From JAZDMK01 sp043800975 (GTDB lineage Bacteria; Bacteroidota; Bacteroidia; Bacteroidales; JAHJDW01), in the NCBI GenBank assembly GCA_043800975.1, contig JAZDMK010000277.1:1-44231 (forward strand): 44,231 nt of DNA. Reading direction: 5' to 3'. Positions 8,284 to 16,988 of this stretch are shown piece after piece. The notes below the pieces were generated by a model. That model did no database searches and was not told where the DNA came from. It saw only the letters and a list, made by a program, of their open reading frames with translations. The position numbers and the translations under genes were made by a program. Numbering within the stretch: position 1 is the stretch's first letter; every line of letters starts with the position of its first letter.

Positions 8284-9627
8284 ATGTCATTTCTTATTCG
8301 CAATGCGACGCTGATCAACGAAGGAAAACGTTTCACTGCCCATTTGCTTACGAATGGCCAATACATTCAAAAAATAATCTCTGCTGAAGACAATCCCGAT
8401 TTCACGGTTCAAAATGCAGAAGTTATCGAAGCCGACGGGCTATGGCTTTTACCCGGCGTAATCGACGATCAGGTTCATTTTCGAGAGCCCGGCCTGACAC
8501 ATAAAGGTACATTCGCATCGGAGTCTGCTGCTGCTGCTGCAGGCGGTATCACTTCTGTCATGGAAATGCCCAATACAATTCCCTTTGCTGACTCAATTGA
8601 AAAGATTAATCAGAAAATTGAAATCGCTGACAAAAGTTCATTTGTTAATTATGCATTTTTTCTGGGCGCAACCAACGATAACATAAATGAAGTTAAAAAA
8701 GCAGATCATTCCAATGTATGCGGGATTAAACTTTTCATGGGATCTTCAACCGGCAACATGCTGGTTGATGACAAAAAAACACTGGAACGTATTTTTGCTG
8801 AAACGCCTGTTTTGCTTGCCATACACAGTGAAGATGAAACAATCATCAAAAACAACCTGGCATCCTTCCGCGAAAAATTCAACGATGATATTCCTACATC
8901 TGCGCATCCGCTGATTCGTAGCGCAGAAGCCTGCTATGTTTGCACATCACGAGCCATAGAACTTGCCAATCGCTTTCAAACACGACTGCATGTTTTACAC
9001 CTTTCCACTGCCCGCGAAGCTGATTTATTTGAAAAAAAATCATTGTCTGAAAAAAGAATCACAACTGAAGTATGCGTTCATCACCTTTGGTTTGACGATT
9101 CATTTTATAATTCGCTCGGAACACACATCAAATGGAATCCCGCAATAAAATCTTCAGCTGACCGTGATGCATTAAGAGCTGCATTGCTTGACGGAAGAAT
9201 TGATATTGTTGCAACCGATCACGCGCCCCACACACTCGCCGAGAAAGATCAAACTTATTTAAAAGCACCTTCCGGCGGGCCCTTGGTGCAGCATGCATTA
9301 CCCGCCATGCTTACCATGGCAGAGCAGGGAATTTTCACTGCCGAACAGGTTGTCGACAAAATGTGCCACGCTCCTGCCCTATGCTATAAAATAAAAAAAC
9401 GCGGATTTCTAAGAGAAGGATATTTTGCCGATTTTGTACTTGTAAATCCCAATGCATTGCAGACAGTAGAAAAATCAAACCTTCTTTATCATTGCGGCTG
9501 GTCACCTTTTGAAGGAATCACATTTCACTCAGAAATTACTGCTACTTTTGTAAACGGAAACCGTGTTTATACGAATGGTGAACCTTTGCAAAAAGGACAT
9601 ACCATGAAGCTTGAATTTGAATCATGA
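8284..9627 (+). CDS. pyrC: Dihydroorotase
   Basis: Catalyses the reversible cyclisation of N-carbamoyl-aspartate to dihydroorotate in pyrimidine synthesis. 447 residues, the multimeric class I type. The metal-binding HxR motif is in DDQVHFREPGLTHKG (about residue 63), the region around the carboxylated lysine is GIKLFMGSSTGNM, further metal ligands include HSED and LHVLHLSTARE, and the metal-binding aspartate is in ATDHAPHT. The stop codon overlaps the start of the following DUF4296 gene (ATGA), which suggests translational coupling. Confidence 0.93.
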   Translation: MSFLIRNATLINEGKRFTAHLLTNGQYIQKIISAEDNPDFTVQNAEVIEADGLWLLPGVIDDQVHFREPGLTHKGTFASESAAAAAGGITSVMEMPNTIPFADSIEKINQKIEIADKSSFVNYAFFLGATNDNINEVKKADHSNVCGIKLFMGSSTGNMLVDDKKTLERIFAETPVLLAIHSEDETIIKNNLASFREKFNDDIPTSAHPLIRSAEACYVCTSRAIELANRFQTRLHVLHLSTAREADLFEKKSLSEKRITTEVCVHHLWFDDSFYNSLGTHIKWNPAIKSSADRDALRAALLDGRIDIVATDHAPHTLAEKDQTYLKAPSGGPLVQHALPAMLTMAEQGIFTAEQVVDKMCHAPALCYKIKKRGFLREGYFADFVLVNPNALQTVEKSNLLYHCGWSPFEGITFHSEITATFVNGNRVYTNGEPLQKGHTMKLEFES

Positions 9628-9989
9628 GGAAAATTTTATCAATACTTTTTATCTTTTCTGTCTGTGTGTGTTTTTCATGCGGAAGTAAAAAAACGGTATC
9701 TGTTCCTGACAACATTATCCCGCGCGACAGTATGCCTTCACTGCTCGCAGATGTTTATCTTACGGAAGCAGGAATTGCATACAAAACCAGGCAAGGCGAC
9801 ACTACCATTCCAAAGCAAATTGGCCAATATTATGATGCCATTTTTGCTAAACACAAAACATCGAAAGTTGTCTTTGACAGCAGTATTTCCTGGTATTCGG
9901 CTCATCCCGAAATGATGTTTACAGTTTATCAGGATGCCCTTGATATGCTTGTCCGTATGCAATCCGAAAAATTGCGCGGCAAGTCATAA
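9624..9989 (+). CDS. DUF4296 domain lipoprotein
   Basis: A 121-residue small lipoprotein. The N terminus is a signal peptide ending in FSC-GSKK, so the lipidated cysteine would be about residue 19. The following IIPRDSMPSLLADVYLTEAG and the later pattern of short helices (IGQYYDAIFAKHKTS, then WYSAHPEMM) fit the DUF4296 family, which is found almost only in Bacteroidota. Function is unknown. It overlaps pyrC by four bases and precedes a permease by six, so it is likely cotranscribed with both. Confidence 0.8.
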   Translation: MRKILSILFIFSVCVCFSCGSKKTVSVPDNIIPRDSMPSLLADVYLTEAGIAYKTRQGDTTIPKQIGQYYDAIFAKHKTSKVVFDSSISWYSAHPEMMFTVYQDALDMLVRMQSEKLRGKS

Positions 9990-9995
9990 AACAAT

Positions 9996-10886
9996 ATGAA
10001 AAATCAAAAGAAAGCTACGTTCCTTGCAATATGTACTATCCTTTGCTGGTCGACGATTGCCTCCGCTTTTAAAATTGCACTTTCTTATACGTCCTTCACT
10101 TTTGTTTTGCTGTATGCAGCTTTTACCTCATTCCTTTTTCTTACAATTTATTTAATAATAAGCGGAAAACTTAAGCAGGTTTTTTCATGTAGCATTCGCG
10201 GGTATCTTTATTCTGCATTGATGGGTTTTTTAAATCCCTTCCTGTATTACCTGATTCTGCTGAAAGCATACAGTTTACTTCCAGCTCAGGAAGCCCTTAC
10301 TTTAAATTATATGTGGTTGGTGATGCTGGTTTTATTATCCATTCCATTATTAAAACAAAAAATATCTCTTCTTTCTTTTCTTGCCATTCTTGTCAGTTAT
10401 TTTGGTGTTGTTGTTATTGCTACACGCGGGGATGTTGCGGCACTCAACTTTACAAATCTCGACGGAGCTTTGCTGGCAATGCTTACAACAGTTATATGGG
10501 CATTGTTCTGGATACTGAACATGAAAGATAAACGCGATGAGCTGGTTAAACTTTTCCTTTGTTTCTTTTTTGGATTCATTTTTATTCTTGCTTACATACT
10601 TTGCACCGAACCATTCATCATACCTGAATGGCGCGGTATAACTGCATCTGCTTATGTAGGCATGTTTGAAATGGGACTACCCTTTGTGCTTTGGCTGCGT
10701 GCACTTCAACTCTCCGAAACTACGGCACGCATCAGCAACCTTGTTTTTATCACACCCTTTCTGGCACTGATTCTTGTGTATTTTATTCTGGGGGAAGAAT
10801 TGTACACATCAACGTTTGTAGGACTTATCCTGATTCTCGGAGGTATCCTCCTTCAAAAAATATTCAGTCCAAAATTACAGTCGTAA
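9996..10886 (+). CDS. DMT superfamily (EamA-type) permease
   Basis: A 296-residue integral membrane protein with about ten hydrophobic segments arranged as two repeats of five. This is typical of the drug/metabolite transporter superfamily (for example LTILCWSTIASAFKIAL at the start of the first repeat and a conserved ALTLNYMWLVMLVLLS at the end of helix four). Direction and substrate are not predictable. It is the last gene of the apparent operon and its stop codon directly abuts that of the convergent PNGase-like gene. Confidence 0.88.
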   Translation: MKNQKKATFLAICTILCWSTIASAFKIALSYTSFTFVLLYAAFTSFLFLTIYLIISGKLKQVFSCSIRGYLYSALMGFLNPFLYYLILLKAYSLLPAQEALTLNYMWLVMLVLLSIPLLKQKISLLSFLAILVSYFGVVVIATRGDVAALNFTNLDGALLAMLTTVIWALFWILNMKDKRDELVKLFLCFFFGFIFILAYILCTEPFIIPEWRGITASAYVGMFEMGLPFVLWLRALQLSETTARISNLVFITPFLALILVYFILGEELYTSTFVGLILILGGILLQKIFSPKLQS

Positions 10887-12818
10887 TTATTTTTCCGGTT
10901 CAATAATCCGTATTCTTTTACTTACTGTTTTATCTCCGGCGGTTACTTTTATATAATACCTTCCCAAAGCCTGTCCAGATAAATCATACGTATACACGCC
11001 TTCTTTGAGTTTTTCATATTTCTTTTCCTGAATTAGTTTTCCATCTTCCGTAGTGATTTGAACAGTCACATCCTGGGCGATGTTATTAAAATAATCCATC
11101 GTTGTTTTTCCGGTAGTCCTTAGCGGGAACACACCTACAATCGGGTCATTTAGCAACACATCATTTTTTGTTTCATTCTCAGGAACATTGAAACTGAATT
11201 GAAGTCCGCTTCCAAAATCGGATTCGAAGTTTTTCAATAACACACCCGTTGTATCCATCAATCGAGCAACACCACGACCCGCCTCGTTGTTATACCAAAA
11301 TTCAAGTCCATCGTTGGCAGTATCCGAAACAACCAGTTGATAACAACCGGGCGTCAGACGCAGTGTATCTCTGTATTCCGTTTCTGCTTTCATAGAAGTA
11401 AAGGAACGTTGTTTAATAATTTTTCCTTTGCTATCCGTCAACTTCCATTCATTCTGTTGCGGTTTTTTGTTGGTGCGGAAATAAAAAATCATTGTCTTTT
11501 TCATTTCGGGTGGTGCATCAAAAGGAACCGTTAAACAATTATCCTTTATATATTCATCAGCTGTACCCGTTGGTTCCGTGAGTTTCACATAGAATTGATT
11601 CTTTCCTTTTTTATATTGAATCGGTCCGTTTAATGTAATATCCACTGACTGATTGAAAGGAAGACTTCCTTTCCAGATCTGCTTCTGCAGCGGAAATCCG
11701 ACGGTTCCATAATTTACAGTTACGCGCAGCAAAGGTTGTTCTCCATTATTACGAACTCTGATTTTTGGACCAGAACATGCGGGATTTTCATTGCTGTAAT
11801 TATCATCCTTTCCGGGAATCATAATTTTTTCAATCGTTGCATCAAAGGCTGAACCTCCGGTTGCGTATTGAATCACATAGGCATAAATACAATAATTCGC
11901 GCCGGGTTTTGAACAGGAGTAAGGCTCCATATTCACATCCAGTATATGAGAAGCTGCACCATTTAAAATGAAATCATAATTATCCGGCTCTACCATTCCG
12001 CCCGGGCACCATCCGGCCCTGTCGAACAGCCAAGTTCCGGCTTGCGGCGATAATGGATTTGTTCCGCATTGTTTCCAAATCTGTTTTTTTTCAATTGATT
12101 TTCCGTCATAAAATATCTCACGGTTCTTCGGGCAAAACTCCGAGCAATTGGAACACGTATCCATTCCGTGGCCGGTCTGTATAATGCGAAGTCTTGCTGA
12201 ACGTGCATTAGCAACGGGCTTAAAAGTAAAAGCCTTTAATCCTTCTTCAATATTCTTGGTTGCATCGCCATAAACATACGTTCCTTCATAAATTTTTTCA
12301 ATGCTGATGGGCGGTCGCACGGGCATGCCTTTGATCACTTCAAAATCTACGGTTACAATCCAGCCACGGTCTTTGTTATCTTCATATCCGCTGTGCACAT
12401 AACCTACCTCCACACTATCACGCAGCAACGAACTAAAATCGGTAACATCCACATCCCAGCTGAATTTCCAGTCGGGCTTGAATGCACTTCCATAGGGTGT
12501 GACCAATCGTGCTATTTCAAAATCTTTGGATGTTTTCCCTTTGCCACCACAACGCCTCAGAAAAACCTGATCGATGTAATCCCATTCTCCACACTTCTTT
12601 CCTTCAGGACACTGAAAGGTAACATGAAGAATCACACGCCGCGTCCTGCCCTGCGGAAACACACACCACGATTTGTATTCGTTGATTCCTTTGGACGGAT
12701 CTGTTACAACGTTCACTTTGGAATGACTTACAACATGAACTGTATCCAAAGGAGCTGCATCAATTTTACCGGCAACAAAAACAAATAATGCAGACAAAAG
12801 GAAAGAGTATCTATTCAT
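10887..12818 (-). CDS. Secreted PNGase F-like peptide-N-glycanase with T9SS sorting domain
   Basis: A 643-residue exported protein whose residues about 25-340 align by eye with PNGase F of Elizabethkingia/Flavobacterium, which removes intact N-glycans from glycoproteins by hydrolysing the asparagine amide. The catalytic Asp60 region appears as CGEWD (Asp80 here), the Glu206 region as CSEFC (Glu227), and DRAGWCPGG (266-274) is nearly identical. My alignment places Ser143 at the position of PNGase F Glu118, a third active-site residue, so activity or specificity may differ. Residues about 440-540 form another beta-rich module, and the last 70 look like a T9SS sorting domain ending TVSKRIRIIEPEK. 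Signal peptide at residues 1-21. It stands alone, divergent from the carboxylase operon. Confidence 0.85.
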   Translation of the reverse strand: MNRYSFLLSALFVFVAGKIDAAPLDTVHVVSHSKVNVVTDPSKGINEYKSWCVFPQGRTRRVILHVTFQCPEGKKCGEWDYIDQVFLRRCGGKGKTSKDFEIARLVTPYGSAFKPDWKFSWDVDVTDFSSLLRDSVEVGYVHSGYEDNKDRGWIVTVDFEVIKGMPVRPPISIEKIYEGTYVYGDATKNIEEGLKAFTFKPVANARSARLRIIQTGHGMDTCSNCSEFCPKNREIFYDGKSIEKKQIWKQCGTNPLSPQAGTWLFDRAGWCPGGMVEPDNYDFILNGAASHILDVNMEPYSCSKPGANYCIYAYVIQYATGGSAFDATIEKIMIPGKDDNYSNENPACSGPKIRVRNNGEQPLLRVTVNYGTVGFPLQKQIWKGSLPFNQSVDITLNGPIQYKKGKNQFYVKLTEPTGTADEYIKDNCLTVPFDAPPEMKKTMIFYFRTNKKPQQNEWKLTDSKGKIIKQRSFTSMKAETEYRDTLRLTPGCYQLVVSDTANDGLEFWYNNEAGRGVARLMDTTGVLLKNFESDFGSGLQFSFNVPENETKNDVLLNDPIVGVFPLRTTGKTTMDYFNNIAQDVTVQITTEDGKLIQEKKYEKLKEGVYTYDLSGQALGRYYIKVTAGDKTVSKRIRIIEPEK

Positions 12819-12897
12819 AGAAGTTTTTTTTGAATTTCAGGAAACAAAAGTGGCTTTTTTTTTAAAATGACGCGAATTCAGACTAAAATATTTCAAA

Positions 12898-12933
12898 AAT
12901 CCGATTTCTTAAAAATTCTTAAAAAATCGGATT
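12898..12933. repeat. 10-bp inverted repeat, candidate stem-loop
   Basis: AATCCGATTT (12898-12907) and AAATCGGATT (12924-12933) are perfect inverted arms around a 16-base AT-rich loop. It lies between two divergent genes and is not at the end of either. It could be an operator or a stem in a leader RNA. Confidence 0.6.
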
Positions 12934-12998
12934 AATGAAAGCATAGTCTTTTGATATTTTGTCATTTATAGCGGGCGGTTCATAAGTAAATTCAAGAG

Positions 12999-13042
12999 GC
13001 AGGCTGATGAAGAATAAAAATTTCTTATTTAGCCTGCTTTTT
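12999..13042 (+). terminator. Terminator-like hairpin upstream of the carboxylase operon
   Basis: GCAGGCT (12999-13005) pairs with AGCCTGC (13031-13037), with an inner AATAA/TTATT stem, and five T follow on the plus strand. No annotated gene ends here: the flanking genes diverge. It therefore implies an attenuated leader of the downstream operon or the end of a small RNA. An 18-codon frame (13008-13064) overlaps it. Confidence 0.5.
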
Positions 13043-13112
13043 AAACAAAAAAAATTAAAATAAAAAACTCGTTTTTACTTTAACAGTAAGACTTTCCTAA
13101 ATCTCTTCCGGT

Positions 13113-14657
13113 ATGTCATTAAAACAAAAAACACGAGATCTGCAGAAAAGAATGGCCGCAGTAGTAGTTGGCGGTGGTGAAAAAGCCATCGAGAAACAGG
13201 TTGCCATGGGTAAACTTCCTGCACGCGAACGAATACAGGCCATTTTAGATGAAAATTCTTTTCACGAATATGATTTGTTTGTTTCCCATCAGGCCCGCGA
13301 GTTTGATATGGAAAAGAAAACCCTGAACGCTGACGGTGTAATTACTGGAACAGGAACCATTTATGGTTTCCCTGTTTGTATTTTTGCACAGGACTTTACA
13401 GTAGCAGGCGGTTCATTGGGCCTTGCTCATGCACGTAAAATTACAAAAATCATGGACCATGCGATGAAGCTGGGTATTCCTTTGATCGGCATTAACGATA
13501 GTGGTGGCGCGCGTATTCAGGAAGGTGTAAATTCACTGGCCGGATATGGTGAAATTTTCTATCGCAACACATTAGCATCGGGCGTTATTCCACAAATTTC
13601 TGTTATCCTCGGTCCTTGCGCCGGCGGTGCTGTTTATTCACCTGCGCTCACTGACTTCGTATTTGTGGTGGATAATATTTCGAAAATGTTTATCACCGGC
13701 CCTGAAGTTATCAAAACCGTGTTGGGTGAAGAAATTTCGATGGAAGATCTGGGTGGGGCCCGCGTACATACCGAGATTACCGGAAACGCTCATTTTTTCG
13801 CTACCAGTGAAGAAGAATGTTTTAAACAGATTAAAAAACTGATGACGTTCATTCCCTGGAACAATCGAAAAAAAGCAGATAAATTTTCTGTAAAAAAACC
13901 AAAGTCAAAATACCAGATCGATAAGATCATGCCTGCTGATGAAAAAGAACCGTATGATGTACGCGACGTAATCCGATGCATTGCTGATGATTCCGATTTT
14001 CTTGAAGTTCATGAGCTTTGGGCCGCAAATATCGTTATTGGTTTTGCACGCATGGAAGGTGAGACGGTTGGTTTTGTTGCTAACCAGCCACTTGTCCTTG
14101 CCGGTGTGCTTGACGTAGATTCTTCCGACAAAGCAGCGCGCTTTATTCGTTTCTGTGATGCCTTCAATATTCCTATCGTAACATTGGTTGACCTTCCCGG
14201 TTATCTGCCCGGTGTTGATCAGGAACATGCCGGAGTAATTCGCCATGGAGCCAAACTGCTTTATTCATATAGTGAAGCTACAGTACCAAAAATCACTGTT
14301 ATTTTGCGCAAAGCATATGGTGGCGGATATATCGCAATGAACTCGCGTCACCTTGGAGCAGACTTTGTTCTTGCATGGCCTTCCGCTCAGATTGCCGTGA
14401 TGGGACCTGAAGGAGCTGCCAATATTATTTTCCGCAGTGAAATTATGTCGGCTGATAACCCAGATGAAATGCGCAAACAAAAAGTACAGGAATACAAGGA
14501 AAAGTTTGCAAATCCTTATTCTGCAGCTGGTCAGGGATACATTGATGCAGTAATCACACCTGAAGAAACAAGGAAGTTCATTATCCATGCAATCGATATT
14601 TCGAAGCAAAAAAGTGAACCACGTCCAGAGAAAAAACACGGTATTCCCCCATTCTGA
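13113..14657 (+). CDS. Acyl-CoA carboxylase beta subunit (carboxyltransferase), propionyl/methylmalonyl type
   Basis: A 514-residue biotin-dependent carboxyltransferase of the propionyl-CoA carboxylase beta / methylmalonyl-CoA decarboxylase alpha family. It moves a carboxyl group between carboxybiotin and an acyl-CoA. The N-terminal crotonase-like half contains GGSLGLAHARKITKIMDHA and SGGARIQEGVNSLAGYGEIF. The C-terminal half has the oxyanion-hole region LVDLPGYLPGVDQEHAGVIRHGAK and RKAYGGGYIAMNS. A biotin carrier protein gene follows 13 bases downstream, so both work together, but no biotin carboxylase or sodium-pump subunit is next to them. Propionyl-CoA is the likeliest substrate by family, not proven. 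The 294-base upstream region holds two stem-loops that may regulate it. Confidence 0.9.
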   Translation: MSLKQKTRDLQKRMAAVVVGGGEKAIEKQVAMGKLPARERIQAILDENSFHEYDLFVSHQAREFDMEKKTLNADGVITGTGTIYGFPVCIFAQDFTVAGGSLGLAHARKITKIMDHAMKLGIPLIGINDSGGARIQEGVNSLAGYGEIFYRNTLASGVIPQISVILGPCAGGAVYSPALTDFVFVVDNISKMFITGPEVIKTVLGEEISMEDLGGARVHTEITGNAHFFATSEEECFKQIKKLMTFIPWNNRKKADKFSVKKPKSKYQIDKIMPADEKEPYDVRDVIRCIADDSDFLEVHELWAANIVIGFARMEGETVGFVANQPLVLAGVLDVDSSDKAARFIRFCDAFNIPIVTLVDLPGYLPGVDQEHAGVIRHGAKLLYSYSEATVPKITVILRKAYGGGYIAMNSRHLGADFVLAWPSAQIAVMGPEGAANIIFRSEIMSADNPDEMRKQKVQEYKEKFANPYSAAGQGYIDAVITPEETRKFIIHAIDISKQKSEPRPEKKHGIPPF

Positions 14658-14670
14658 AAACTGAAAAGCA

Positions 14671-14985
14671 ATGCCAAAAGAAAAATTCATTACGCTTGAG
14701 ATCGCTCACAGCACGTATAAAACCCGCTCGTCAAAGAAATTTGACAACCGTATCCATTATGTAGAAAAAAATCCGCGTGAAATTTGTTCTTTCATTCCCG
14801 GAACTGTTTTAGAAATATTTGTTAAGGTAGGATCCAACGTGAAAGCCGGTGATGTACTTGTTATTTTTGAAGCCATGAAAATGAAAAATCGGATTTTTTC
14901 ACCTGTTGCCGGAAAGATTAAAATTCTGGATGCAAAAGTTGGCGACCTGATTAAGAAGAATCAGATCATTATTGTAATCGAATAA
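14671..14985 (+). CDS. Biotin carboxyl carrier protein
   Basis: A 104-residue biotin/lipoyl-attachment protein. The biotinylation site is the lysine of EAMKMKN (around residue 70), with the usual upstream FIPGTVLEIFVKVGSNVKAG and downstream PVAGKIKILDAKVGD strands forming the hammerhead fold. It lacks a Pro/Ala-rich linker and has a short N-terminal extension. It is encoded directly after the carboxyltransferase and is the carrier for that complex. The biotin carboxylase that loads it must be encoded elsewhere. Confidence 0.9.
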   Translation: MPKEKFITLEIAHSTYKTRSSKKFDNRIHYVEKNPREICSFIPGTVLEIFVKVGSNVKAGDVLVIFEAMKMKNRIFSPVAGKIKILDAKVGDLIKKNQIIIVIE

Positions 14986-14992
14986 ACAGGAC

Positions 14993-15016
14993 AAAAAAAA
15001 ACCGCAATTGCGGTTT
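14993..15016 (-). terminator. Hairpin terminator, mainly for the minus-strand lipoprotein gene
   Basis: AAACCGCAATTGCGGTTT (14999-15016) is a perfect 18-base palindrome. On the minus strand it is followed by a run of eight T in total and includes part of the stop codon of the 15015-15248 gene. On the plus strand, preceded by A, it could also stop transcription leaving the biotin carrier gene. Confidence 0.8.
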
Positions 15017-15248
15017 ATCGAATGATATATGTTCCTCCGAATTTCTTAATACGGATTGTTTTGTTGTTTCGCGACATTTTATGTAATGATTTTTTGCGTT
15101 TCATCATCTTTCTTTGTTTTGCACGCCTTTTAACTACATGCTTTGTATAGCGCTTACTATGCCTCGAATGCCTTTTCTGAATCTTTTGTATACCACAACC
15201 AGCAAGTGAAAACAATGAAATAAGAAAAAAAATCAGATATCTTCTCAT
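15015..15248 (-). CDS. Very basic small lipoprotein, function unknown
   Basis: A 77-residue protein with a lipoprotein signal peptide (MRRYLIFFLISLFSLAGC). The mature part is almost entirely Lys, Arg, His and Ser (for example KRHSRHSKRYTKHVVKRRAK), giving a very high positive charge, then a short hydrophobic C terminus KKFGGTYIIR. I do not recognise a family. Membrane anchoring plus such charge suggests binding to lipopolysaccharide, nucleic acid or acidic polymers, but this is inference. It has its own terminator hairpin that overlaps the stop codon, which supports real transcription. Confidence 0.65.
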   Translation of the reverse strand: MRRYLIFFLISLFSLAGCGIQKIQKRHSRHSKRYTKHVVKRRAKQRKMMKRKKSLHKMSRNNKTIRIKKFGGTYIIR

Positions 15249-15424
15249 GGGTGAAAGGCGAACTTGTGCTTCTTAGAAAACTTTTTGTTTAATTTGTTAC
15301 AAATTTAAAGAATAATAATCCAAACAAAAAAATATCCAAACAAAATAGTACATTTAATTTTACTAACAACTGTTTGTCAACATTTTAATAAATCAACATA
15401 CCAAAGAATGAAATCTACCATTAT

Positions 15425-16960
15425 ATGCTCATAAAAACATTCGGAAGCGCCGTTCACGGCGTCAATGCAACAACCATTACCATTGAAGTAAACATTGACA
15501 TTGGCATTAATTTCTATCTCGTTGGGTTACCAGACAGTGCCGTTCGTGAAAGTCAGCAACGCATTTATGCTGCCATGAAAAACAATGGCTATAAAATTCC
15601 CGGAAAGAAAATCGTCATCAACATGGCGCCCGCTGATATCAAGAAAGAGGGAACGGCATACGATCTTCCGATTGCAGTTGCCATTCTTGCCGCTTCTGAT
15701 CAGATTAAAATGGAAAGTGCAGGAGACTATATTATCATGGGTGAGCTCTCGCTTGATGGCGGCATTCAGCCCATCCGCGGCGCATTACCCATTGCTATTG
15801 AAGCAAAAAAGGCAGGTTTCAAGGGTTTTATTCTTCCTGAACAAAATGTACGGGAAGCTGCTATCGTGGAAGGACTGGAAGTATATGGCGCGAAAAGTCT
15901 GAGCGATGTAATAGCCTTTCTGGAAAAGGGAGAAAAACTGGAACAGACAAAAGTGGATATCCGATCCGAGTTCATGAAAAAACTGAATGATTACGATTTT
16001 GATTTTTCGGAAGTACGCGGACAGGAAAACATGAAGCGTGCGCTTGAAATCGCTGCTGCGGGCGGGCACAACATTCTTCTTATCGGCCCTCCGGGATCAG
16101 GAAAAACAATGCTTGCAAAACGTCTGCCTACTATACTTCCTCCGCTTAATGTTGATGAAGCGTTAGAAACAACCAAAATTCATTCTGTGGCAGGAAAGCT
16201 GTGGAAGTATGCTTCATTAATAACTACACGTCCCTTCCGTGCACCGCATCATACAATCAGCGATGTGGCGCTTGTCGGTGGTGGCAGCTATCCACAACCC
16301 GGCGAAATTTCTCTTGCACACAACGGCGTTTTATTTTTAGATGAGCTTCCCGAGTTCAAACGCAATGTGCTTGAAGTGATGCGTCAACCCATCGAAGACC
16401 GTGTCATCACTATCTCGCGTTCAAAATTTTCGGTTGAATATCCAGCCGGATTTATGTTAGTGGCTTCTATGAATCCCTGCCCCTGCGGCTTCTACAATCA
16501 TCCTGATAAAAAATGCGTGTGTGGCCCGGGCATCGTTCAGAAATATCTGAATAAGGTTTCAGGTCCGCTGCTTGACCGCATTGATATACATATTGAAGTA
16601 ACACCCGTTCCTTTTCATGAAATGTCGGCCGAACGAATCTCAGAATCCAGTGAAGCCATTCGCGAAAGAGTAACTCGTACACGCCTTGTTCAGGAACAAC
16701 GCTATGCCGGACAGCAGGGAATTTATTGCAACGCGCAATTGCCTTCCCGCATGCTGCGTACAATTTGCAAACTGGATGAAAGCGGTCAGACCATTTTGAA
16801 AAACGCAATGGAAAAGCTGGGTCTTTCTGCACGTGCGTACGACCGCATCTTAAAAGTTTCCAGGACCATTGCTGATCTTGAAGGAAGCGAAACTATTCTG
16901 CCGGAACATGTAGGCGAGGCGGTTCAATACAGAAGCCTTGACAGAGAAAACTGGGCGTAA
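15425..16960 (+). CDS. comM: YifB/ComM family Mg-chelatase-like AAA+ ATPase
   Basis: A 511-residue AAA+ helicase-type ATPase. ComM is known to promote branch migration during natural transformation in other bacteria; in Bacteroidota its role is assumed to be similar. The N-terminal 170 residues are the Lon/S5-like domain (FLVGLPDSAVRESQQRIYAA). Walker A is LLIGPPGSGKTML near residue 218, Walker B is LFLDELPEF, and a cysteine cluster typical of the family follows (MNPCPCGF and KKCVCGPG). The C-terminal Mg-chelatase lid domain contains LSARAYDRILKVSRTIADL. Length is normal. It appears to be a single-gene unit. Confidence 0.93.
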   Translation: MLIKTFGSAVHGVNATTITIEVNIDIGINFYLVGLPDSAVRESQQRIYAAMKNNGYKIPGKKIVINMAPADIKKEGTAYDLPIAVAILAASDQIKMESAGDYIIMGELSLDGGIQPIRGALPIAIEAKKAGFKGFILPEQNVREAAIVEGLEVYGAKSLSDVIAFLEKGEKLEQTKVDIRSEFMKKLNDYDFDFSEVRGQENMKRALEIAAAGGHNILLIGPPGSGKTMLAKRLPTILPPLNVDEALETTKIHSVAGKLWKYASLITTRPFRAPHHTISDVALVGGGSYPQPGEISLAHNGVLFLDELPEFKRNVLEVMRQPIEDRVITISRSKFSVEYPAGFMLVASMNPCPCGFYNHPDKKCVCGPGIVQKYLNKVSGPLLDRIDIHIEVTPVPFHEMSAERISESSEAIRERVTRTRLVQEQRYAGQQGIYCNAQLPSRMLRTICKLDESGQTILKNAMEKLGLSARAYDRILKVSRTIADLEGSETILPEHVGEAVQYRSLDRENWA

Positions 16961-16988
16961 CAGATTTTGGATTTATGTATTTTACTTT

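Noticed and set aside
12898..12933. Terminator for the PNGase-like or carboxylase gene
   Set aside because: Both genes point away from it, and no T run follows on either strand.
14999..15016. Perfect palindrome as an attachment or operator site
   Set aside because: Its place at the stop codon with a T run on the minus strand is fully explained by a terminator.
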